Positions 1 to 13,092 of a DNA stretch of 64,000 nucleotides are shown here, one piece after another. Numbering within the stretch: the stretch's first letter is position 1; the number at the start of each line of letters is the position of its first letter. The translations under genes and the position numbers were made by a program. Source of the stretch: Baylisascaris procyonis (lineage: Eukaryota > Nematoda > Chromadorea > Rhabditida > Ascarididae); contig JAZARR010000048.1 of assembly GCA_037389465.1 (NCBI GenBank), forward strand, positions 310,001 through 374,000, in the 5' to 3' direction. Under the pieces are notes generated by a model. It worked only from the letters and a program-made list of their open reading frames with translations, was not told the DNA's origin and did no database searches.

Positions 1-2340
1 AATGGAAATCTCTCAAATGCTATGTTATCCCCACTCCAAAGTAAAGTAAAAAGGGGGATCAGGTTTTATGCTTATTCTTAATCGGTAACTGCATCGTCGA
101 TAAAATAGCACCACCTCTGCATCCTAGTTGCCCCTTCGTTCTAGCACTCTTTTCTGCTTTTCGTTTGTCCTCCTTTACGCGTATAAAGATCACCTTCGTA
201 TTCCATAAGTGACTCACCTATACCAACAGTCTATACACTTTACTTGTACCAACTAAATAGTACGCATCTTCAATCTCAAGTTCTCCTATCCAGAAGAATT
301 TTGCCTCGGTAAATCATAAAAAGAAGGAAAAAAACCTTTCTCGAACTAGAACAAACTCGCTGGTTTTTATGCACTTTTCTTATAACCAGACTTATCAATA
401 TTATCGGTTACGACCTAAATTACAGAAAAAAAGCAAAAGGACTTTCAAAATTTTTGAAAAGAGCAGTTCAAAACACATAACAAAACAAGCATTAAAATTT
501 AAACATTAACAAGTTGAATGCTGACTTCTTGTGCGATGGCAGATACCATTCTTTGCCGATAAATTCAAAGAAAGAAAACGACCGAAGCATGTCAGAAAAG
601 CCCCCATGATATGTGCTTTTATATCTGCTAACCTCATCAATGAGGTTCGCAAGCCATCAATAAAAAGTGCAACATCCAAAATAACGCCATTATAGAGTCC
701 AATCCCTTATGCAGATCTTCCAAAAAAGTTTACCTTTCGTATAACCCGACGAGAATTAGAAGTGAACAATCAGCAGGCTTCCAATGCATGCAATCACCTC
801 TAAATGACTTCAACATCTTGAAAAGTCGATGGGTTAGCGTGACCTCTAAATGATATGCTTCGAGAAGTAATAATGTGCTGTGCATTTACCCATCAAACTT
901 TACAACTCTAGTTGCAACGATTTCACACTTGAAATATAAAACTAACAGGTAGATAAATGCACATAAGCATACATATTCACAGATATGATATTGTCATAAT
1001 GCGCTTTTCTAAAATTAAATTGGCAAGGCGCTAGAAATATATTCGTTCTCGTATGCTCTAGGATGGAGAATAGAGAAAGCATAGTTTTGTAATATTTTTA
1101 AAAAATGATACAAAAGAAAGATCTGATAGGCATCATGAAAGGAACTAAGAAATAGAAAAGATTAAATATAAAACAAAGCACAAATGTAAATGCAAATCGT
1201 TGTTAAATGAATAAAACTTGAGCAGTAATAAAATGCTGAGTAGCTATTGCAAAATCGCGCAATGCACCGTTAGAGTATGACAGTCGTTCATGAGCACACA
1301 GCAACTACTCAGTGTGCTGCATTTTAATGCCAATCGATGCCTTGCTTAACAATCTTTTTTCACTCTCCCCTCCCTATCGCTTCCGTTCACATCTGCACAT
1401 ATGAAATAATGCGTTTCCAGAAAATCGCTCTTATATACTCAATAAACCTCAAACCTGTATCTCAAACCCAATTTCCTTGCATCTATGCTGCTCTCCTTAA
1501 TGAAAGTACAAAATATAAGATAGATAAACAGGCATAAACTTTTCATATTAAACTCTTTTTGATGAATGATAAGCTTATCACAAGCTAATGCTAATAAACC
1601 CCTATCAGCAATTATCTGACATTAAAACACTACATTAGTGTCAAACAAAAGTAAACAAAAATATGTTTTGTTGTTTTATGAGGAAAGAGCAGCTTCAGCA
1701 TAAACACAGAACAATGATTGGAAGGAGAGATCTTGTGCAGAAAACAAAGCAACAAATGTTTCCAATCGGCGAAAGAGATTGCAATTTTTAACGATCCAAG
1801 CAGAAGCGTAATTCCACCGTTTTTTGATGAAGTCTTTGTGATAAAAACAGACCAACAGACACATTACGTCAATCTAGCCGCCTAGGTTATTGTCTTAATC
1901 GCGCTATCGTTGCACTCAGTAAGGAAAGCTTTTTCAACAATAAGCATCACATTTTAGCAATAACTATATATTATAAAAGTTCTTAAACATACTTTAAGCA
2001 TGTCAGCGAAAGACATAAAATTAGTGCAAAGTTAGTTAGTAGGAACAGAACAAAGAAAGGACATGAATACTTAAATACATTTGATTACCATAACTTACGA
2101 AATGAGGAATGAAGTAATTTTTGCATAGAAAAAAATCTTCCAGTTGGATAAAATGGTTCTTATTCATTTCTCGTCAACGATATGCATAAAGGACACTCGT
2201 ACAATATTGAAAAAAAAGACAGATCTCCCACTTTCACTCTTCTATGTGAGATGTAAACTTTCCACATAGTACATTAATAGATTTTTGAGCAAAACTTTGA
2301 GTATAGAAAGAGCAAAACGATAATGAGGACAAATAAAATT
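1..2340. other. AT-rich spacer, no gene seen
   Basis: I see no exon pair, RNA gene or transposon here. The short open frames at 1337-1537 (+) and 1676-1864 (-) lack codon or splice support and look like chance. Confidence 0.5.
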
Positions 2341-2433
2341 ATTAGCCACAAAACTCATAAATATGCAAATTATGCAAAACTCATAAACTCATTAGCGACA
2401 TTAGCGACAAAACTCTGCTAAAAATATGCAAAT
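2341..2433. repeat. Imperfect direct repeat, about 32 bp, two copies
   Basis: The segment starting ATTAGCCACAAAACTC at 2341 recurs about 60 bp later as ATTAGCGACAAAACTC (from about 2400). Both copies end in ATATGCAAATT. It is a local duplication with no evident coding role. Confidence 0.5.
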
Positions 2434-2752
2434 TCCTTTCGGATAAACGTCGTAATATGAGCTGTTGCATTGCGCTCATCTGTTCAATCAGTTTTATATA
2501 TAATCAACAAATGAATCATTCATAAAAATCAATATTGTCAGAATTACATTTCAGAATATTTTCAAAAATAAGTTTCGTTTTTCAATAAAACGATATTTTC
2601 GATCGGTCCAAAATATCTTCAAATTTTTTGGTTCAGTAATCTTCAACAATTTTTTTTTTCATTCAGATGTTTTCAACTCTTTCGCAGGTACCCCCACTGG
2701 TTTTCGAATTGAAGCTGCTTGAAAACAAATATCAATGCCCATTTAGAGCAGT

Positions 2753-2796
2753 TATGACGTCATTAGAATGCAATTCTGCAAAGCAGATTAGCTAAA
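2753..2796. repeat. Dispersed repeat, copy 1
   Basis: A TATGACGTCA block is followed by GCAATTCTGCAAAGCAGATT. The same order and spacing recur at 3763-3806. This suggests two ends or copies of one old interspersed element. Confidence 0.35.
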
Positions 2797-3762
2797 GTGC
2801 TTAAAAAAGAACTAAACTTATATGTAATCACTTGACAACGACTGCCGATAAATATTTGTGCGACAACTTTGCCTATACTAATGCACCTTCTTTAGAAGAA
2901 ATTTCTCGAAATAAATTATTTTGAAATTGAGGATCCCGGAATCAAACAGCTTAAAACAAAGTCTAGCGTTTAATATTGTCAATTCCCTTGCAATAAAAAA
3001 AGATTTTGAGAACCTACAAAGACCTATAAAATGGTGCTCCTCACCACAGATCACCGCAATATTCAATACACAGCAAACAAATCGACTGTGCACAATAATA
3101 CTGGAAAAAGACGTGATTCCATTAGCAATACAAGGATGCGTTTGTTAATCATCGTTGTCCGTCAAGTAAGCAAACTCCACATTTGCTATTCTCATTTCTC
3201 ATATTTTAGGCGTGAATAAACTTAAAGTATCGCTTAGATAATTATAAGAACCTGTTGAAGTCAGGTAGCTTTATCCACCTATGAATTCAGCACGTCAATT
3301 CACAGGTGATAATCGAGAATCTTTCGATTAATCATGGAGGCAATAGAAATTAATAGATGAATGAAACGATAGGCGAATAAAACAAGTAGAGAAATATTCA
3401 GAGATATCGTACGAGTATTTCACGATATAAGCTATGCATTCCACTCCAATCATCAACTACTTTCGCAACTTATCAACAAATAAAAAAATGTGCTGAATGA
3501 CCTCAGAGCCGCAGAAATCTAACGGAAATTCATCTTTTAATCGACTGGAGTGAAAGAAAGACCCAAGGCGAGATCCATACAAGTTCTTTTCAGAAATTTA
3601 AAAATGTTAAAGTTCTTCCGAAATTAATGGATCAATGTGAAGATGCAGGAGATTATGATATGCTCTACACCGTGATCATCAAATTTTGCGACTTCAGCTT
3701 CAGGGGTACCGAAGCTGAGACCATCCAACAGTCAGACAGACATACGTACAGTCACGTACAGA

Positions 3763-3806
3763 CATGACGTCACCATGACGCAATGTTGCAAAGCAAATCT
3801 GCAAAT
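3763..3806. repeat. Dispersed repeat, copy 2
   Basis: The CATGACGTCA then GCAATGTTGCAAAGCAAATC layout matches the block at 2753-2796. It is preceded by a CAGACAGACATACGTACAG-like microsatellite (3731-3762), a typical companion of element ends. Confidence 0.35.
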
Positions 3807-6087
3807 GCGCATAATAAAAACGAAACAGGTTTTGCCCTCATACACTTGAAATAATTATTTCTAACATATTTTGGTCGGTTCTGTTCTTACTAAATGAGAC
3901 TCTCTTCTGTGGGGTTACCAATCAATCACCTCTACATCGGCCATTACAGCTCCACCTGTGGAACACAATCGTCCCTTACACTTCAACTCATTTGTAATCA
4001 ACTAGATAACCACGATTTTTCAGCTTCTCTTTTTCGATGTACAGAAGTCGACAATTATATCCGTGGGTGCAGGGAAGCGTAAGGATTGTAATGGAAGAAT
4101 ATAATCATTGAAGGCGCTGTCCATGGCGCGAAGTCTGAGTATGTGAGAGAACATAGTGGATCGATCTCACGATACAGTTTGACTCAGAAATAAAATCTGC
4201 TTCATTTAATATAATAATGGCAACAATCGAGGAAACTGCGCTTTTCACCTAAAAACGTTTGTATAGTCAGTGAAAAGCATTTAACAATTACTGCAAGAAA
4301 GATTACTCCTCAAACACAATCAAATATTTCAAACCGTATGCTCAATGAGGGGAAAAGCATAGAAGGTATCCAGGGGGTGTGGCAGTGCTACACGTCTCTC
4401 CTTCTCAGCTTCATCACTTAGAATCTATTTGAAGTTTTAATGGATTTTGTCAGGTGTTCTATCTTTTCTCTGAGAAAAAAAAAACGCGACATATTTTCTT
4501 CATCAGTAAAGCAACTTTCACAAAAATCATCAACATTTTCCACCGCCTCTGTTGGTTCACTAGGGTAATTAACACCTAATTTGAGCATAACAGTGAAAGC
4601 AGTTGAAAGTGATGTGATGTAAAGTCCGCGAGAGAGAACGTGAAGAGCGACAACGGCAGCAACAGTTCACCGCAGTGCGAGCGGTTCGTCAACAAAACTG
4701 ACGAAGTCTATCGAAGAAAACCACTGAACAAAGACGACTGTAGAACTTTAGCAATGAACTCACCAATCACATTTTTAGATATATATTCGTTCTTTTTTAT
4801 TCCTCAAAAATGTTTTAAGTGATAAAAAATATGCATGAAATAAAAATTTAGGAAGGCTTTAGACCTCGGTCACGAGAGACAAACAAAGGGGAAGGCGACC
4901 GCCACTTCTAAGAAAATTCAGTTAGCATGGAGAAAAATGAGAATTCAGAGATCGAGAGAAGAAAAAGAAGAAAGCGGCAAAAACATTCCAGGACCGCCAC
5001 TTTCCGACAACCTTCCCCTTCACATGAGAAGTATCGACTATATTTTCAAGTACAAAGTGTTAACTCGTATATATGCAAAACTTCTAGTCCTTTTCACCTG
5101 TTGTACGTCAAAGAAACTGAAACAAAGCTAAGGCATTGACGTTTCGTAAACTAAAAACTGTTGTATTAGAAGCGAAGGAAGGAAGAGATAGGACTATGAA
5201 ATGAGCTTTTATTACGACATGGGTTCTCAATAAGACTATTTACAAAAATAACGCCTATTTAAAGAAGTGCTTTTATGCATCGTTTGCTTGGCAAAAATAT
5301 AATGCCTAGTTTCTGTCCTCTTCTTGTCCGTATATTTCAACAGGCGCTCCAATATGTTGGCTCAAACGAAATTTGTAGTGAGAATGCTCAGGCCCATTCT
5401 AAACCTCGGATTCAAAATCACATCGATATTCTCCCCCCTTCCCCCTCTTCGCCGTTTAATAGGCCTTCCAAATCTTCCCTTTTTATCGAAGATCCCGGTA
5501 GCTATTACACCTCGAGATCTTAGATATAATTGAAATGACTTTAACAACACCTTCTGGAGTAATACTTCATAAATCTGGCATACTGCTGGTCTGCGTATAT
5601 TTGAAATTACAGTGAACGCATTAAAAGTGTACGTTTATAGCTGCAATGAATTTTGGACTGAGAATATTCAAATAAGGAACACTGGAGAATATTCCATCAT
5701 CTCATGGTTGCAATGGTGTTTATTCTGTTACTTGACTCTATGACGTCAGTCAAAGACGTTAAACAGTCAAATTTAACTCCACTTCCGAAACCTCATTTAA
5801 AAATTTCAGAAGCTTATAGCTCCTGTCGCAGCATATCAACGGCTATGAAGTCTGACCTATGTAAATATCTGAGGAAGTTTCACTGAGGAGGTCGAACAGA
5901 ATTCTGAAGTTCATAAGACCGCCTCAAAGATCGCCTCAAGCATCACTCTTTGAAAAGATCGCAGTGTGTTCTGCTGGTCAGACCTCGTTCCAATTTGCGA
6001 TATTACGTAACAATGACTCAGACGAATCTGATGTCACATTAGAACGTTTCGTAAGAATACTCTAAACGCCACTCTCAATAAATAAAT
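3807..6087. other. Spacer, no gene seen
   Basis: Short frames at 4640-4822, 4927-5139 and 5275-5523 (all +) are open for 60-82 codons but show no recognisable domain and no convincing flanking splice sites. I treat them as chance. Confidence 0.4.
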
Positions 6088-6163
6088 GATAAGATGAAGC
6101 AGATAAGATGAACATAAGATAAGATAAGATATGATATGATAAGATAAAGCAGATAAGATAAGT
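6088..6163 (+). repeat. GATA-type microsatellite (GATAAGAT variants)
   Basis: Runs of GATAAGAT, GATATGAT and GATAAAGCA fill about 75 bp. The repeat is imperfect, so it is an old simple repeat. Reiterated GATA boxes could bind GATA factors, but nothing nearby supports an enhancer role. Confidence 0.7.
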
Positions 6164-6498
6164 ATGAAAAAAGACAATCACAAAACTAACAAAACTCGAT
6201 GACATTAATACATCTGGAAGCAGAATAATAACACAACAATAGATGCTTTTTAATGAGAATCAGTCGAGAGAGGGGGACATCAGCAAAGCCGTTGGGGAGT
6301 GGTGCCGAGAGTGGGCAGAGCAGCTGTTGTTAGCAAGCGATATCTATTTCACTAACGTCAAACACAAATGCAAACCGGGATGCGTTGAAGAGGACGTCGT
6401 GTGAAATAGGATTCGATTACCTTTCATGGTTGCTCCAATCACGAAACGATTGCCCTCCTCCTTCCCAAAAAACATAACAATTAGTAGATGACCCTTAC

Positions 6499-6548
6499 CT
6501 GACCGCATAAGCAAGTGGATACACCTCGTAAAAGAGGTCAACATTCAT
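6499..6548 (-). other. Possible isolated first exon (unconfirmed)
   Basis: An ATG opens 16 codons reading MNVDLFYEVYPLAYAV and is followed by a good donor (AG|GTAAGG). I found no partner exon at lower coordinates, so this may be chance. The protein is not recognised. Confidence 0.15.
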
Positions 6549-7686
6549 TCTTTCTTCAAACAGAAAAAAACAGCATCAGAAATGTGACCGACTTGGCTTT
6601 CCGCAACGTCAACATATGAAATGATGTTTGTGCACATTCGTTGAAGTCGCTAGGTGCAATTTAGTGCAAATGAGGATGAAGTGGGCATGAATTCTTATTT
6701 GCAGACTATTTCACAAGCTGTGGTATATATATGAAAATGAGTGAATACTTGCTGCAGGGAGACATAACGAAAAATAGTTGGCAGCCACGCGCACTAAAAA
6801 TTTTGCCCATCGTTAATTTCTTTCTTGAGGTCCTTGTTGAGGTCTTGTTTTATGTTTGAGACTTTTCGTAAGGTTTTTATCGAAAATTTTGGATGGTGAT
6901 CACAATAATCGAATGTGTTTTTCTTAAAATACGCAAATGCGCACTTTAGCTTTCCAAAAAGCAAATCGCACCTCTAAAAAGAGTCTCAGATGTGTCTTCA
7001 ATTGCTATTTATAACTGCTAAAATGCTCTCTAATCCAATATGCATATGGAATTTCCACTGCCTAAGTTTTCCTAATAGTTTCCCACTACAGAAAAATTTG
7101 CAATTTCACCATCCTACGCCGTATAAAAGATTAATTCTAAAAAATGATATACATTTCCATGGTTTTTTAAACGGAGTAACTTGGTGCAGAAGTTGGTGAC
7201 TTTTTCAAGAAAAGTTAGAGCTAATTCTGCAAATAAGAAACTGCTGGAAAAACAATGATGGAATGGATGAAATATGATCGACGATCGACACAGTTCCAAA
7301 TGATGCGATTAGTAGTTCAGTGACGCATCTCCGTGCACGCGCACCGATAGTTCATGCAGGCCGCATGTGGCCCTTAATTTATGGATGACAATACAATTTA
7401 TGCATGGAATACTCGCGTGCCATATTGATCCTTCATTTGACGAAACAATTCTGTATTGTGCTTAAAAAACGTCACATATCAAGACTTCTTGTTTCTTTGT
7501 CTCCCTCTTCCTCCTTCGTCCCTCTTCCTTTATCTACTTCATCGTATGGAGTTGAATGGGTAAAAGAAGCGACAACATAAAGCAATATTCAAAAAAATTA
7601 GAAAACTGACCAAGATGATATGGAACACAACTAAATTTTGGTCTAAAGAACGTGAATGGCGCTCATCTTCACATCGTCGACGATAA

Positions 7687-7992
7687 AATGCAGGTGTCAG
7701 ATCTTTGTTTTATAATATGATAGAAATAATGATGGTGTCTTATTCAAACCATTACGGAATCGGCGAAGCAGCCATAACTGTGTTGATAGCGAAGGAACGA
7801 CTTATGCAATCTGACTAGCAGGAAACACTTTCAGACACCATTGTCAAAGACAAGACATGGCCACGCATATTTCGTAACATGATTGAGGCACACGGAGGGA
7901 AAATATCGACTATGTTGAAGTCGTGCGAAAACAAATGTGAAGCAGCAGCAGTCATCAATAGAATCAGAGAATGCGTCAGTGAAGACAGATGA
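7687..7992 (+). pseudogene. Coding-like frame broken by one TAG, unknown product
   Basis: One frame is open from the TAA at 7684-7686 to a TAG at 7816-7818, then resumes in the same frame to a TGA at 7990-7992. That is about 43 plus 57 codons. The second part is rich in charged residues and Cys (for example KSCENKCEAAAVINRIRECV) and looks like a helical soluble protein. The TAG is followed directly by CAG, so TAGCAG could instead serve as an acceptor region of an exon starting at 7822. I do not recognise the family. It may be a relic of a gene, an exon of an undetected gene, or chance. Confidence 0.25.
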
Positions 7993-8642
7993 TATCGCTG
8001 AAATCTTATGACAAGCGTTAGCGAAATGAACTTTTTATTGAACCATTTCAAGATCTATTCCACAACTGAGAAATTTCTGAATGAAATGAAACATTACTCA
8101 CCATCAAGGTGGCAAATTGATGATACTTTATTGATACTAGCATCAAATATATTAGTAATAATCGTGGATATTAGCCCGAAAATAATGACATTTAATAAGT
8201 GTAAATGATCGGAAGTAATATGAAATCATTCGAGGAGTATTGACGCAACGTCATCAATTCGATAGTCATTACCACTCAATAACGTCTATATTGTTAACAC
8301 AGTCATTTTGTTTGCTTTCTTTTCAAACCCCACTGAAATGGGCGCATCCATCCATTTTTCACACCCAACTGAATTGAATCCACCAAGTTTTTCGGTTTCT
8401 CTCATCAATGTTACGTTTAGTTGTTACAATTCACAACAGGGCACATGAGAAAACTGTCGCAATAATGATTCTAAAAAAAGCAATCATGAAGAGAGAAAAG
8501 GAGATAGGTGGGAGCAACAGAAAGAGAGAACGAGAGAGAATAATGCATCGTCATCACTGAGAACAGTGAAAATAGCTTCCTCTTAACAAATAAAATTCGC
8601 ATAAACTATTCTTGTTTAATTTAGACACAGTTTAGATATGAT
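7993..8642. other. Spacer, no gene seen
   Basis: Nothing identifiable apart from short GA-rich patches (8490-8540) that foreshadow the long purine tract. Confidence 0.4.
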
Positions 8643-8796
8643 AGAGAGAGAGAGAGAAAGAGAAAGAGAAAGAGGAAGAGAAAGAGAAAGAGAAAGAGAA
8701 AGAGAAAGAGAAAGAGAAAGAGAGAAAGAGAGAAAGAGAGAAAGAGAGAAAGAGATAAAGAGAGAAAGAGAAAGAGAAAGAAAAAGAGAAAGAAAA

Positions 8797-8827
<31 letters not shown>

Positions 8828-9019
8828 AAGAGGAAAAGAGAAAAAGGGAAAAAGAGGCAAAGAGAAAAGGAGAAAAAGAGAAAAAGAGAAAAAGAAAAAA
8901 GAGAAAAGGAGAAAAACAGAAAAGACAAAAAGTGAAAAGGAGAAAAAAAGAAAAAGAAAAAAAGGGAAAAAGAGAAAAAGAGGAGAAGAGAAAAAGAGAA
9001 AAACATAGAAAGAGAAAGG
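8643..9019 (+). repeat. Long polypurine (GAGAAA/GAAAGA) simple repeat
   Basis: About 377 bp are almost purely A and G on the plus strand. It begins as GA dinucleotides, then becomes GAAAGA hexamers, and ends in G(A)4-5 units. Pyrimidine interruptions are rare. Both strands give long open frames (Glu/Arg/Lys-rich on plus, Phe/Ser/Leu-rich on minus) purely because of composition. Such tracts can form triplex (H-DNA). Confidence 0.95.
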
Positions 9020-11850
9020 TTCGATAGAAAATAAGGTGAGAGTTTGGAAAAATAAAAACGATGCGAAAACTTATTGAATTTGTCTATTTTCTCAGTGATC
9101 GAAAGGGGTATGACAACAATTGCTGTAATATGCACCCTTTGCAGTTCCAGACGTCATGTTAATGTGCGGTTTATATAACTGCTTGCTCAAGTCTTTCACG
9201 AATGACTGTTCACAGTTTCATCACTCGCAAAATGCCCCATTAATGAAAAATTTCTATGCAATTTAGGTATTATCTCTATCCTTCTCGGAGTATAGAGATA
9301 AGTGGAAAGTTGGGCATTCTAATTGCCGAATATGCAAACCGAATGTCTTCAGTGGCATTCGAGTTCAAATTTCTGCATAAATAGATGCATAAACACGTAT
9401 GTGCATAAAGACGGTATTGCCATAATGAGCGTGGCAATGCAATTTCACAAAGGCACATGGAAAACATATTCATAAAGAAAATCGTCAAAACACGGATTTT
9501 TTTTCAATGAATCTCATCGGCAGAAGATTCTGTGCACATAATCTCTTCTATAGTTCCGTTAGAAACGCCCGTGACAGCTCCTACAGTAAGAGTAAAATGA
9601 TGTATATGGTGGCGTGTTTTTCATGAGACACCCGCTGTCGTTGATAGAGAATGCTTCGCTTCTGCGATTGAATCTTAAGCGTTGAACAAGATAGCTCAAA
9701 ATTTCCTACTTTTTTATCTCAAACTATGAAAAATTTTCCATCGTAAATCAACTTCATCAACTGGAATAGAAATTTCATCAAGATTAAACTCATTCTGCCT
9801 AGGTAGCAAAGTCAAATAGCAGTCGCACGTGGTCGAGACTCATCGAAAAAATCCATATCGCTGTTCAAGGTGCACCATAAAATATGAAGCTCAAATTCAA
9901 GCTCAAGTTCAAAACGGGTAAACAGTTCAACAACAGTAATATAACAATGAGCGGTTTTTCAGAAGAGGCCAGCGAATGTCACAGTGCATCCTCAAAAAAA
10001 AAAAAAACCTCAACGACGATTTACAAATCGCATTTGTTGAGACGGTCAAACTCGTTTTCGAACGACTAAGGAAATGAAATTCCCCAAGAATGAAAACAAT
10101 ACGCTCAAACATCGCCACCAGCCGTCTCATCAGCTGTCGCAACGGAACGATGTTATATCAACAAAATGCAAATGTCATGTCCTGCTGCTTTCTAGATGCT
10201 CAAATCAAACGTCTTCCTATATGTGCAAGAAAAAAGTCTCCGGTGTACCTAAAATCGTACATGTACACAGGTGTACCCGGTAAAAAAAAATAAATCTCGT
10301 TACAGGGAATAAAAAATCAAGCAGTCATTGATCTTCATCCAATCCTCTCCGCTGTCCCGGTGTTATGCCCTCAGTGACCAGTTACCCAGGACTTTTAAAG
10401 AATGATTCGTCAGTTGTGGACATGCCTCTTTTTACCTCCTCTAAATATTTTACGCATCAATCGTCTACTATTCCCTTGGCTAATGTTTACGCAGTTAACG
10501 CTACTCATCAAGGAAATGAGAAGTAAAACTAAAATTGCAGCTATAAATTATTAGTCGAAATCGTCGAAAGCAGGTTCAAGTTAATAGAGTATAGAAGCAG
10601 GACATGCGCTGCTATATTCTCGTCCATTAAATTGATCGGTGTTGTGTGGCGCAAAAAAATATCGTAAAACATACGTAGTATTCCATTTATATTTTAACCG
10701 CATTGACTCCTTTATGAATTTTTACGGATTCGTTTTTGTGATCGAACTGCATAAAAATAGTGATCCAAGCGGTCGTAAAATGCAGGCAAATTCTTGAGAT
10801 GTATGCCATTAACTCCATTAGAAATCAGCGGTCCAATTTGACAGTCGTCTGTCACTAACGCTCACTAGACCCACCAAATTTCATAACTGACAACTCCAAT
10901 TGCTCCCGAATCGAAACTATCGAAGACATACACCCTCACGCATAGTTCAATCATAATGCACTCTCCAAATGCAAATTTCTAAAAACGCATCGTAAATGCG
11001 GAGCAGTAGGAAAAATTAGGGAAATCGAACTGAGTAAGTGGCTAAGTAGACAATCTGAGATGGCACTCCATCTAGCGTTAAGATGCTACTGCAATATTCT
11101 GGACTGTGGCACATCCGACCCACCAATGAAGCCTTGCAAAAGAATAGAGAATGAATGAATGCATTGAATGTGCATGAGTCTGCTGCCCACTAAGCGTTCC
11201 CACAAATCAATACAACGCGCAGCACGCCTTTGACACTAATCGCGCATCTACCCTCCTTTCTGCATCTTCCTCTCAATAGCAACGCTTTCCCTATGTTTGC
11301 AGCCTACGTCGAGACAATAAGAAAGTCTGCATAAAAAGTTTCCCAATATTCGTTTGTGAGAGAGTGACTACCAGGCAAAAGAGGGGCCAAACTTAGTTTA
11401 CTGTAACGACTACCTCCTGAGTTTGCCGTTTTTTTCTAATTTGTTCATGGATAGTACAAGCGGAGGAAGATTAGTTTATCGTTATCATATTTATTTATCA
11501 TTAAGTGGCATGAAGCAACAAAATGGATACTTAGTTGTACAATAGCAGCAATGCTTCGTTCAAAGTTTTCCCTCTGAGAATGGCCAAGGCTTGTGTTGCA
11601 TTTTTCGCCTTATTTTTATCCAGTTAAAAATTATTCGCAATTGGGATTCAATACGTACAAGTCGCAAGTTTGATTACCGTTAGCAGCATAGAGTGTTTGG
11701 AGATGCTGAAGTTACTGTGCCTGAACCATTCTTGTAAGTCATGTTAACCTCATTTCCTTATTGACAAACGCTTCCGTGACTCTGAACAAGCTTTTATGGA
11801 AGATTCGAACTTACTAAGCTTTGCACCGAATGATATAAAGCGCCTGTTGA
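9020..11850. other. Spacer, no gene seen
   Basis: Short frames at 9276-9488 (-), 9884-10293 (both strands) and about 10331-10525 (+) have no recognisable domain. A paired GGTGTACC motif flanks a GTACATGTAC palindrome near 10240-10280, and I attach no function to it. Confidence 0.4.
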
Positions 11851-12150
11851 CAGAGCGTATCCGAGCTACTCCACAACAACGTTAAGGGTCTTGTTAGTGA
11901 GGTAAATACGCTGGAAAATTTCTTAACCAATAATCGCATCAGCTTTTGCTTCGAGCACCAAACCTGAGGTATCGAGCAGCTTTCATATGGATTTAAAAAA
12001 GTGCAACTGGATATCAGCAAACGCGTTGATTAGTTGTCTGGATTGACGAAACTTTTGGCTGATAACATCGATATTAATGATTCATATGAAAAGTTTCGTT
12101 CACTTATTAACGTTTTGGTCGAAATCAGAGCAACAAACGAAGTCAACTGA
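11851..12150 (+). pseudogene. Decayed alpha-helical coding stretch, unrecognised
   Basis: A single frame reads through about 100 codons with only two internal stops, a TGA near 11968 and a TAG near 12033. It ends at a TGA near 12149. The translated pieces (for example VSELLHNNVKGLVSEVNTL, then KLLADNIDINDSYEKFRSL) have heptad-like hydrophobic spacing, as in a coiled coil or helical bundle. Further frames continue less clearly to about 12860, where the tRNA unit begins. I cannot name the family. A decayed mobile-element protein or a dead host gene are both possible. Confidence 0.3.
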
Positions 12151-13018
12151 AGGAGCCAGAATATCGTAGCGATCTGCGTCAACAAAACCTTTTGTGGGTT
12201 GGTTGGGGTAACCGAGATTCCTGGTTGATATTTCAAAAAGGCTACGAAAATTGTCGCAAACACACTTTCAGTTATGCCAAAAATCGAAGTACTCAACAGG
12301 ATATTATGCATCTGAAAATACATTTATGAAAAAGTAAATTAGTCGAAACTGAGTTTTCAGCAGAGTGTTACCCCCTCAAAAGTTGCCTCGGAGAGATCGT
12401 AGCCAATAACATCTTTGAAGGCTAAATGTTAGCGAAATTGTCACTCAAGGCTGCTGAGCGAACAATGGTGCAAAAACGATTTTCCGTCCACAAATGAATA
12501 TATCCCAATCTGGCTGACTACAACCCACTTTCTCTTCAGATCGCTAGCTGGAAGCGGTAAATGATTGCCGCAAACGGTAAATGCCATAACATCCCGTCTT
12601 ATCAACTCCGCTGCTATGCCCTTTTCAATTGCAATGGATGTGAACGGAATTCAATTCAAAAATGCGCATGGAATTCATATACCAGCAGTCTTCCACTTTC
12701 ATAGCAAGCTTCTGAATTTTCATCACCAGTGAGACAGCACTCACCAGCATAGGTTCAAGCAGTCCTCGCATCACGATCAACAAGTTGGCCATAGACGTCC
12801 TGCACAACTCACTACGCACGAATACGTGACAGCATCTGAGATATGATGAAAGAATCATCGAAACTATTGATAAGGCAACAAACTCCGCTGTCAGCCGGGA
12901 TGGTTTCGCGTCAGCACCCTGTCGACAGGGATGTTTTTGCGCTAGAGCCCTGTCGATATCATAGTGTTTATGGTGACTTATGGTTGATCATACCTTGCAA
13001 TTCCTCCCCCGCAAACCA

Positions 13019-13092
13019 GCCGCCATAGCTCAGTCGGTTAGAGCGTGGGTCTAATAAGCCCAAAGTCGCAGGTTCGACCCCTGCTGACGGCA
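13019..13092 (+). tRNA. tRNA-Ile(AAT), array copy 1
   Basis: This 74-nt cloverleaf has A box TAGCTCAGTCGG, B box GGTTCGACCCC, anticodon stem TGGGT/GCCCA, loop CTAATAA (anticodon AAT, wobble A read as inosine), T stem GCAGG/CCTGC and discriminator A. The 3' acceptor strand is TGACGGC, giving a C5-A68 mismatch against GCCGCCA. The variable loop is AAGTC, where most copies have AGGTC. The isotype follows from the anticodon and the Ile-like D arm and anticodon arm. The acceptor mismatch may lower stability. Confidence 0.85.

Noticed and set aside
8621..9135. Long frames rich in Glu/Arg/Lys (plus) or Phe/Ser/Leu (minus)
   Set aside because: They arise only from the purine repeat, which contains no stop codons by composition.
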